Assembly: GCA_963803335.1 (NCBI GenBank)
Contig: CAWDME010000019.1
Span: 1 to 64,000 of the forward strand
Origin: DASSUW01 sp963803335
Lineage (GTDB): Bacteria; Actinomycetota; Thermoleophilia; Solirubrobacterales; Solirubrobacteraceae
Direction of reading: 5' to 3'
Length of the DNA: 64,000 nt
How positions within the stretch are numbered: position 1 is the first letter of the stretch; the number at the start of each line of letters is the position of its first letter. The notes beneath the pieces were generated by a model. The model was given only the letters and a program-made list of their open reading frames with translations, did no database searches and was not told the origin of the DNA. This document shows, one piece after another, positions 58,108-64,000 of this stretch. Made by a program: the position numbers and the translations under genes.

Positions 58108-59253
58108 ATGACGTTCACTGAGCCGCGTCCGTGCCCGATCTGCGGGCACGACGACGAGACAGCGCTGATCGAGCTCCCCGGCTTCCAGTTCTTCCTCGAC
58201 CCTCCGCGCCGGGTCGACGTTCGCCAGGTTCAATGCCGGCACTGCTTCGGCCTGTACATGAACCCGGTGTACGCGCCGGGAGCGGTGGCCGAGCTGTTCC
58301 GCGACGCGGGGCCCTCGTACCGATCCAGCCCCGAGCGCACCGGCGAGCAGGCCGCGTGGCTGGCCGCGCGCGGCTGCCTGGAGCCGGGCCGGGCCGTGCT
58401 CGACGTCGGCTGCTTCGAGGGCCGCTTCCTCGCCGCGCTGCCGCACGACGTGCGCAAGCTCGGCATCGACGTCGACGCGGCAGCTGTGGAGCAGGCGCAC
58501 GCGCGGCTCGCGGGCGAGGACGCCGAGATCGTCCACGGCGACCTGCGCACGCTGCCCGACTGGGCGCCCGACACGATCACGCTGTTCCACCTGCTCGAGC
58601 ACCTGCCCGACCCGCTCGCGCTGCTGCGCGGCCTCCGGGCCACGGCTACCGGCCACACCCGGCTCGTCGTCGAGGTGCCGATCGTCGAGCGCGGCGCGAC
58701 CAACGACCTCGTCGGGTTCTTCACGGTGCAGCACACGACGCACTTCAGCCGCCGTAGCCTGGCCGGCGCGCTGCGCGCGGCCGGCTGGGAGCCGCTCGAG
58801 ACCCACGAGGAGCTCGAGTACAACGGCTGCCGGGTGCTCGCCGCCCCGGGAGCGACGGCGGCGCCGGAGGGCGACCCGGGCGACGCGGACGCGGCGGCCA
58901 CGGCGATCGCGGCGTGGGATGCGGCGGCGCGCGACGTCACGCGGCGCCTCGACGCGGTTCGCGACCGCGTCCAGATCTGGGGCGCCGGCCTGCACCTCGA
59001 GTACCTGTTCCAGCGGACGCCGCTGTTCTCGCGCCCGCGCGCGTTCACGATCGTCGACAGCGACCCGCTCAAACAGGGCGGCACGTGGCGCGGGCACGCG
59101 ATCGGCGCGCCCGCGTCGCTGGCCCCCGAGCCGGGAGTGCCGCTCGTGGCCTCCAGCTACGACAGCCAGGACGAGATCACGGCCGCCGCGATCGAGCGCG
59201 GCGTGGCGGCCGCGGACGTGGTGCGGCTGTACGACCGCGTCGTCGCCTACTGA
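58108..59253 (+). CDS. Zinc-binding SAM methyltransferase (sugar C-methyltransferase-like)
   Basis: 381 residues. N-terminal zinc knuckle CPIC/CRHC (Cys9, 12, 43, 46) as in Methyltransf_13. SAM domain at about 90-210 with VLDVGCFEGRF, GIDVDAAAVEQA and TLFHLLEHLPDPLALL. The C-terminal domain (about 270-381) contains VQIWGAGLHLEYLF and resembles the third domain of deoxysugar C-methyltransferases such as NovU or TylC3, which put a methyl branch on 4-keto sugars. The assignment of C- rather than O-methylation is inferred from that layout and the cluster. TAGACT at 58076 could be a -10. Confidence 0.75.
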   Translation: MTFTEPRPCPICGHDDETALIELPGFQFFLDPPRRVDVRQVQCRHCFGLYMNPVYAPGAVAELFRDAGPSYRSSPERTGEQAAWLAARGCLEPGRAVLDVGCFEGRFLAALPHDVRKLGIDVDAAAVEQAHARLAGEDAEIVHGDLRTLPDWAPDTITLFHLLEHLPDPLALLRGLRATATGHTRLVVEVPIVERGATNDLVGFFTVQHTTHFSRRSLAGALRAAGWEPLETHEELEYNGCRVLAAPGATAAPEGDPGDADAAATAIAAWDAAARDVTRRLDAVRDRVQIWGAGLHLEYLFQRTPLFSRPRAFTIVDSDPLKQGGTWRGHAIGAPASLAPEPGVPLVASSYDSQDEITAAAIERGVAAADVVRLYDRVVAY

Positions 59254-60428
59254 ATGACGATCCGGATCGCGGCGACGGCCTCGCGCGCCGCCGCCACCGC
59301 GGCATCGCGCGACGAGCCGGTGGCGATCACGACCCCGGCCCGGGCCGGATGACTCGTGACCACGGGCACGGTGTCGCCAACGCCGACGCGCACCTCGCAC
59401 AGCGCCACCTCCGGGCGCGCCGCGACCGCCTCGGCGCCCTCGACCGCCGCGACGCGCCCGGGCGCCGGGAACAGCCAGCGCTGCGCCACGCCGGCCGCGC
59501 GGCGCGGCACGAGCTCCGCCGGGTCGGGCGGCTCGCCGAGCGCGGTACGAATCGCCGCGCCGACGAAGTCGACGCCCGTGCTGAGCGGGATCTCGTGCGT
59601 GCACAGGTAGCCGCCGCTCAGCCGCGCCGCCAGCTCGATCACGTACGGCTCGCCTTCGTGCAGGACGATGTCGCCCTTCACGACGCCGTCGCGCACGCCG
59701 AGGCTCGCGGCCGCACGCTGCACGACGGCGGCGATGGCGGCGCCGTCGCAGCGCGTGGGGAGCTCGCCCCCGTCCTCGATCACGTACGGCGCGAAGCGCT
59801 CGAGGTGCTCGTAGTTGCGGTCGGCCAGCCCGACCGTGTGCGCGGTGCCGCCGATCACGAGCGACTCCGTGGACACCTGCGGCCCGGCGAGGAAGCGCTC
59901 CGCCATGACGCGGCCGGTCGGCGACTCGGCGCGGGCCGTCGCGAACGCCCATTCCGGATCGACCCCGTCCGTCATCCGGATCACGCCGCGCGCGCCGCGG
60001 CTGTCGACCGGCTTGACGATCAGCGGCCCGTCCAGTGCCGCGACCTCGGCGCCGGAGGCGACGGGCGCGAACCACGGGACCGGCACGCCGTCCCGTGCGA
60101 AGCGCGCCTTCATCGCCAGCTTGTCGGTCGCCAGCGCGGCGGTCTCCGGCGTCGGCCCGGGGAGGCCGCACGCCGCGGCGACGCCTGCCACGGTCTGCGG
60201 CACGTCGGAGGCGACGCAGATCACGCCGTCGAGGTCGAGATCGCGCGCTGCCTCGACCGTGCCCTCCACGTCGTACGTGCTGACGACCAGCCGCTCGTCG
60301 GCCAGCGCCATGCCGGGCGCATCTGTCGCGCCGTCGCTCACCGCGACTCGCAGGCCCATCGCCTTCGCCCGCGCGATCGCGGGCACCGCCTCGATCCCGC
60401 CGCTGACGAACAGCAGCGTCCGCGTCAC
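59247..60428 (-). CDS. ATP-grasp carboxylate-amine ligase
   Basis: 393 residues, GTG overlapping the TPP-enzyme stop (GTGA). Pre-ATP-grasp Rossmann (TLLFVSGGIEAVPAIARAKAMGLRVAVSD), then the ATP-grasp core: LATDKLAMKARFARDGVPVPWF, PLIVKPVDSRGARGVIRM, VMAERFLAGPQVSTESLVIGG, and metal/ATP residues in YVIELAARLSGGYLCTHEI. Such ligases activate a carboxylate as acyl phosphate and join it to an amine. In a sugar cluster it could attach an amino acid or hydroxy acid to an amino sugar. Last gene of the four-gene minus-strand unit. Confidence 0.85.
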   Translation of the reverse strand: MTRTLLFVSGGIEAVPAIARAKAMGLRVAVSDGATDAPGMALADERLVVSTYDVEGTVEAARDLDLDGVICVASDVPQTVAGVAAACGLPGPTPETAALATDKLAMKARFARDGVPVPWFAPVASGAEVAALDGPLIVKPVDSRGARGVIRMTDGVDPEWAFATARAESPTGRVMAERFLAGPQVSTESLVIGGTAHTVGLADRNYEHLERFAPYVIEDGGELPTRCDGAAIAAVVQRAAASLGVRDGVVKGDIVLHEGEPYVIELAARLSGGYLCTHEIPLSTGVDFVGAAIRTALGEPPDPAELVPRRAAGVAQRWLFPAPGRVAAVEGAEAVAARPEVALCEVRVGVGDTVPVVTSHPARAGVVIATGSSRDAAVAAAREAVAAIRIVIQ

Positions 60429-62119
60429 TCGGCCGGCCACATGCGGTCGAGCCGCTGGCCGGCGAGCAGCATCGGCACGATGTCCTCGTCGGGGTCGACC
60501 AGGCAGTGCACGAGCGCCGCGCCCGGTTGGGCGAGCGCCTCGGTGAGCGCCGGGCCGAGCTCCGCGCGCTCGCCAACGCTCCAGCTCGGGATGCCGTAGG
60601 CGCGGGCGATCGCTGCGAAGTCGGGGTTCCACTTCTGCCCGCAGGTCGGGTCCGAGCCCCAGTTGAGGATCTGGAACTGGGAGACGATCCCGAGCCGGTG
60701 GTTGTCGATCACCACGATCTTGATCGGCAGCTCCTGGTCGACGACCGAGGCGAGCTCCTGGATGTTGATCTGCAGCGAGCCGTCACCGACGAAGCAGAGG
60801 ACGTCGCGGCCCTGCAGCGCGGCGCCGACCGCGGTCGGCAGGTCGTAGCCCATCGCGCCGTGGCCGCCGGAGGTGAGCAGCGGGCGTCGCGGCCAGTCGA
60901 CGTCGAAGTGCCGCGCCACCCACTGCTGATGCAGCCCGACGCCGGTGACGACCACAAGATCGCGCCCGCGCGTCTGCTCATTTGCCGCGAGGATGACCTC
61001 CTGCGGCTTCAGCGGGCCCTCGGCCGCGACCGTCAGCGCGTGCTCGCGGCGCCAGGCGGCGAGCTGTTCGTGCCACGGCGCGAGATCCGGCCCGCCGTCG
61101 AGCCGTTCGAGCAGCCCGGCGAGCGCCGCGCGCGCATCGCCGAACACGGCGACGTCGGTGCGCACCCGCGAGTGGTCGAGCTCGGCGGCATCGGCCTCGA
61201 TGCGCACGATCGTCGCCTCCGCCGCAAAGGCGGCGACCTCGCTGCCGGTCTGGCGCACGTCGAGGCGCGAGCCGACGACCAGCAGCACGTCCGCGTTCTG
61301 GATGGCGAGGCCCGCGTACTGGTTGCCCGTGTGGCCGTGGAAGCCGAGCGCCAGTGGATCGTCGCTCGGCAGCGCGCCGAGCCCGAGCAGGCTGTGGCTG
61401 ACCGGGATGCCGCGCTCGCGCACCAGCCGCCGCAGCTCTGCGTGCGCGCCGGCGAGCAGCACGCCCTGGCCAGCGATGATCAGCGGCCGCTGCGCCGCGG
61501 CCAGCGCCGCCGCGACGGCATCGAGCGCCTCCGGCGCCAGCGCCGGCATCGCGTCCGGCCGCTCGACGACCTCGCCGCCGTTCTCCACGTCGCCGCGCTG
61601 CACGTTCATCGGCAGGTCGATCACGACCGGCCCGGGGCGTCCCTCCGCGGCGGTGCGGAACGCGCGCTCGATCGCCGCCGGCACCTCGTTCGGGTGCCGC
61701 GGCAGGATCTGCTCCTTGGTGATCGGGCGCATCAGCGCCATGGTGTCGACCTCCTGGAAGCCGCGCTGGCGTACCGGGAGGTCGTCGCGCATGTCGCCGG
61801 TGCCGACCTGGCCGGTGCAGACGACGAGCGGCGTGGAGTCGAAGTACGCGTCGGCGACCGTCGTGACGAGGTTCGTGACGCCGGGGCCGGAGGTGACGAG
61901 CACGACCTGCGGGCGGCCGCTCAGCCGCGCCGCGGCGAGCGCAGCGTAGCCGGCGCCCTGCTCGTGCCGGCCGGTGAAGATCGGGATCCCGCGCGCGACC
62001 GCGGCGTCGAAGATCGCGGCCACCGTGCCGCCGGGGAACGTGTACAGCCGCTCGATGCCGTGGCGCTCGAACGCGTCGACGATGAACTCGGCGCCGATCC
62101 GCGAGGAGACGCTAGCCAA
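60425..62119 (-). CDS. Thiamine-diphosphate enzyme, acetolactate synthase-like
   Basis: 564 residues, complete: N-terminal Pyr domain with catalytic Glu53 in GRHEQGAGYAA and VVLVTSGPGVTNLVTTVADAY, a central domain (PLIIAGQGVLLAGAHAELRRL), and a C-terminal PP domain with metal-binding FVGDGSLQINIQEL ending in VVIDN. Looks like IlvB but lies in a sugar operon with no IlvN subunit. YerE, an acetolactate-synthase homologue, adds a two-carbon branch from pyruvate to a 4-keto sugar in yersiniose synthesis; a comparable role is inferred. Overlaps the SDR gene by eight bases. Confidence 0.85.
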   Translation of the reverse strand: MASVSSRIGAEFIVDAFERHGIERLYTFPGGTVAAIFDAAVARGIPIFTGRHEQGAGYAALAAARLSGRPQVVLVTSGPGVTNLVTTVADAYFDSTPLVVCTGQVGTGDMRDDLPVRQRGFQEVDTMALMRPITKEQILPRHPNEVPAAIERAFRTAAEGRPGPVVIDLPMNVQRGDVENGGEVVERPDAMPALAPEALDAVAAALAAAQRPLIIAGQGVLLAGAHAELRRLVRERGIPVSHSLLGLGALPSDDPLALGFHGHTGNQYAGLAIQNADVLLVVGSRLDVRQTGSEVAAFAAEATIVRIEADAAELDHSRVRTDVAVFGDARAALAGLLERLDGGPDLAPWHEQLAAWRREHALTVAAEGPLKPQEVILAANEQTRGRDLVVVTGVGLHQQWVARHFDVDWPRRPLLTSGGHGAMGYDLPTAVGAALQGRDVLCFVGDGSLQINIQELASVVDQELPIKIVVIDNHRLGIVSQFQILNWGSDPTCGQKWNPDFAAIARAYGIPSWSVGERAELGPALTEALAQPGAALVHCLVDPDEDIVPMLLAGQRLDRMWPAE

Positions 62120-62855
62120 GGTAGTAGCCCCCGTTGACGTTGAGCGTCTGCCCGGTCACGTACGGCGCCGCGGTCGCGAGGTAGAGGATCGCCGCCGCGA
62201 CCTCGTCGGGCTGCCCGGGGCGCCCGAGCGGGATCTGCCGCAGCTTGTCGGCGCCGGCGGGCGATGCGATCTCGGGCTCGGTCATCTCGGTCTCGATCAG
62301 GCCGGGCGACACGCAGTTGACGGCCACGTGCGGAGCGCCGACGCGCGCCAGCGACCGCGTGAGGCCGATCACCCCTGCCTTGCTCGCAGAGTAGTGCACG
62401 GCCAGCGGCCCCCCGAGCTGTCCGCCGGAGGACGCGAGGTTGACGATCCGACCCCAGCCGCGCTCGCGCATCGGGCCCATCACCGCCTGGGAGAGCAGGA
62501 ACACCGCCTTCAGATTGACGGACAGCGTGCGATCGAGATCCGCTTCGGTGATCTCCGCGAACGGCTTCTGCTCGAGCACGCCGGCGTTGTTGACGAGCAC
62601 GTCGACCGGCCCGAGGCCGTCGGCGACCGCGGCCACCACGCGCGTCGCCTCGGCGGCCGGGCCGAGATCGGCGCGAACGGCGATCGCGCGCCGGCCGAGC
62701 GCCTCGATCTCGGCGGCCACCGCCACAGCAGCGTCGGTGCGCTCCCGGTAGGCGATCGCCACGTCGGCGCCCGCGCCCGCGAGCGCCAGCGCAGCGGCGC
62801 GGCCGATGCCGCGGCTGCCGCCGGTGACGAGCGCGACGCGCCCCGCGAGCGTCAC
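62112..62855 (-). CDS. Short-chain dehydrogenase/reductase (FabG-like)
   Basis: 247 residues, GTG start. Classical SDR with VTGGSRGIGRA, VNNAG, catalytic Ser (NLASSGGQ), Tyr/Lys in YSASK, and VSPGLIETEM. The Arg after strand two (AYRERT) suggests NADP. Ends NVNGGYYLG, as FabG-type enzymes do. Within an operon with PseG-like and TPP enzymes it is likely to reduce a keto-sugar or branched intermediate rather than a fatty-acyl chain. GTGA overlap with the PseG-like gene. Confidence 0.9.
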   Translation of the reverse strand: MTLAGRVALVTGGSRGIGRAAALALAGAGADVAIAYRERTDAAVAVAAEIEALGRRAIAVRADLGPAAEATRVVAAVADGLGPVDVLVNNAGVLEQKPFAEITEADLDRTLSVNLKAVFLLSQAVMGPMRERGWGRIVNLASSGGQLGGPLAVHYSASKAGVIGLTRSLARVGAPHVAVNCVSPGLIETEMTEPEIASPAGADKLRQIPLGRPGQPDEVAAAILYLATAAPYVTGQTLNVNGGYYLG

Positions 62856-63739
62856 CGCAGCGCCTCCAGCGCGGTGGCCACCCGCTCCGCCCCGCGGCCG
62901 TCGACGAGCACCGGGCCGGCGCGGTGCATCTTCCGCAGGCGCTCGGAGCCCTGCAGGCGCCCGACCGCGGCGACCGCGTCATCAGGGCTCGCCCACTCCA
63001 TCGTGCCGTGGGCGGCGAACGCGGCCGCCTCCCGCGCGTCGCGCTCGTGGCGCGGGATCGCCAGCGCGGGGACGCCGAGGTGGGCCGCCTCCAGCAGCGT
63101 GTGGCCGTAGCCGGTGACGAGCAGCGCGGCGCCGGCGAGCGCGCGCGCGAACAGCGCGCCGTCGGCCAGCACACGACCGGGCGGGGGCGGGCCCTCATAG
63201 CCGGGGCCGAGCACGGCGGTGGTACCGACGCCGGCGGCGTCGAGCGCGGCGCACAGCGGCACCGTCAGGCCGGTCGGGTCGCTGCCGCCCATGCTCACCA
63301 GCACGCCGACGCCGGGCAGCGGGTCGGCGCGGGCGGCCCGGATCTCCTCGCGCACCAGCGCGTGGGCGAAGCCGTCGAGCCAGATGCCGTCGACCGGCGG
63401 CCACGCCAGCCCGGTCGGCGGGTCGACGACCGCGTCGGCGAGTCCGCGTGCGGGGCCGGCATCGTCGATCAGGCACACCGCCGCGCCGCCCGCGCGCAGA
63501 TCCTCGAGCTCCTCGACCGCGGCGGCGGGCGCCCGGTCGACCACCGTCACCGGCCCGCGAGCGTCCGGCGCGACGACGCGCGCGCCCCAGCCGCGCACGA
63601 CGGCGGCGGCCGCGCCGTCGGCGACCGCGATCACGCAGCGGTCTCGCAGCTGCTCCCACAACGCCAGGCACCGGCCCGCGTGGCCGAAGCCGACCTGAGC
63701 CCCGGCGTCGACACGCAGAACGAACGAGGCGTCGGTCAT
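62852..63739 (-). CDS. PseG-like UDP-sugar hydrolase / GT-B protein
   Basis: 295 residues, ATG. N-terminal RVDAGAQVGFGHAGRCLALWEQL carries the G-x-GH-x-x-R motif of PseG, in which His supplies the catalytic base. The second domain has VLVSMGGSDPTGLT and ALLVTGYGHTLLEAAHLGVPALAIP, equivalent to the UDP-binding half of MurG-type folds. PseG removes UDP from 2,4-diacetamido-trideoxy-altrose in pseudaminic acid synthesis. First gene of the minus-strand unit. PseC, PseH, PseI and PseF are not seen in the window. Confidence 0.8.
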   Translation of the reverse strand: MTDASFVLRVDAGAQVGFGHAGRCLALWEQLRDRCVIAVADGAAAAVVRGWGARVVAPDARGPVTVVDRAPAAAVEELEDLRAGGAAVCLIDDAGPARGLADAVVDPPTGLAWPPVDGIWLDGFAHALVREEIRAARADPLPGVGVLVSMGGSDPTGLTVPLCAALDAAGVGTTAVLGPGYEGPPPPGRVLADGALFARALAGAALLVTGYGHTLLEAAHLGVPALAIPRHERDAREAAAFAAHGTMEWASPDDAVAAVGRLQGSERLRKMHRAGPVLVDGRGAERVATALEALR

Positions 63740-63770
63740 CGAACGCGGGCGAGTCTATCCTGGCGCGGTC

Positions 63771-64000
63771 GTGCAGTACCTGGTCACCGGCGCCGCGGGG
63801 TTCATCGGCTCGCACCTGTGCGAGGCGCTGCTCGATGCCGGGGCCACGGTGCGCGGGATCGACAACTTCGCCCCGCACTACGCGCGCGAGCTGAAGGAGC
63901 TCAACGTCACGGCGCTGCGCGGCCGCCCCGCTTTCACGCTGCACGAGGCCGACCTCGCCACGGCGCCGCTGGAGTGCCTGCTCGACGGCTGCGACGCCGT
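63771..64000 (+). CDS. NAD-dependent nucleotide-sugar epimerase/dehydratase, N-terminal part
   Basis: 76 codons before the window end; GTG start. Rossmann motif VTGAAGFIGSHLCEAL at the N-terminus, then GATVRGIDNFAPHYAREL, typical of extended SDR enzymes such as UDP-glucuronate or UDP-glucose epimerases, in which Asp in GIDNF binds NAD ribose. The continuation lies outside. TATCCT at 63755-63760, ten bases before the start, may be a -10 giving a leaderless or nearly leaderless mRNA. Diverges from the PseG-like operon. Confidence 0.85.
   Translation, partial: MQYLVTGAAGFIGSHLCEALLDAGATVRGIDNFAPHYARELKELNVTALRGRPAFTLHEADLATAPLECLLDGCDA

Noticed and set aside
57019..60576. A very long minus-strand open frame of 1185 codons
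   Set aside because: It runs through GH57, methyltransferase and ATP-grasp regions in a shadow phase; its translation is Arg/Ala low-complexity and the real genes are in other frames or on the opposite strand.
60425..62119. Anabolic acetolactate synthase (ilvB)
   Set aside because: No ilvN or ilvC alongside, and the operon is made of sugar-related genes; a sugar role seems more likely, though not proven.

Overview
The window is very GC-rich, densely coded chromosomal DNA of an actinobacterial type. The mix of large LuxR/LAL regulators, DUF6314, DUF3105, LtrA, UspA-like proteins, secreted Ala-rich repeat proteins, GTG/TTG starts and GTGA/ATGA gene overlaps suggests a soil Thermoleophilia/Solirubrobacterales-like organism. 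This placement is inferred from gene content; no rRNA is present to confirm it.

Left end (1-7.5 kb). A UspA-like gene diverges from a ferredoxin reductase-ferredoxin pair. A degenerate tRNA-Ala(CGC)-like sequence at 2.4 kb may mark the end of an inserted segment. It is followed by a small membrane protein, a DUF1269-type gene broken by two single-base deletions, and a large secreted protein built from five ~130-residue repeats, one of which carries a compensated frameshift. A frameshifted small ORF and a response regulator whose histidine kinase survives only as its last ~48 residues follow. Frame damage is concentrated in this part.

Regulation and envelope block (7.5-32 kb). This holds a PAS-GAF-GGDEF-EAL protein, an RTX-like Ca-binding secreted protein with an unusual leader region, a LAL regulator, a two-component pair, a stand-alone LigD-type polymerase, an AbrB-family membrane protein, DUF6314, an MFS pump, and a TetR regulator diverging from a cupin gene. 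One minus-strand operon (28976 down to 23510) encodes response regulator, kinase, Cys-repeat lipoprotein, membrane-fusion protein, ABC ATPase and permease. A VOC protein and a soluble chemoreceptor follow.

Mixed metabolic block (32-42.7 kb). A HEAT-like protein, a lytic transglycosylase fused to a Zn-peptidase-like domain, a haloalkane dehalogenase-like hydrolase, an SDR, two acetyltransferases, an alpha/beta hydrolase, CsoR with a clear operator diverging from DUF3105, a GT2 enzyme and LtrA.

Surface glycan block (42.7-64 kb). An anchored surface protein, a LytR_C protein, a CapD/FlaA1-type dehydratase, a DUF354 protein, a trypsin-like protease, DedA, UppP, PurM and an aldo/keto reductase with two tiny coiled-coil genes lead into a sugar cluster. 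That cluster contains PseB, a GT-B-like protein, a GH57-like enzyme, a sugar C-methyltransferase-like protein and a tight minus-strand operon (PseG-like, SDR, acetolactate-synthase-like TPP enzyme, ATP-grasp ligase), then an NAD-dependent epimerase cut by the window end. PseB and PseG suggest an activated amino-sugar route; the TPP enzyme and C-methyltransferase suggest a branched-chain sugar. This cluster is the best candidate here for an undescribed pathway.
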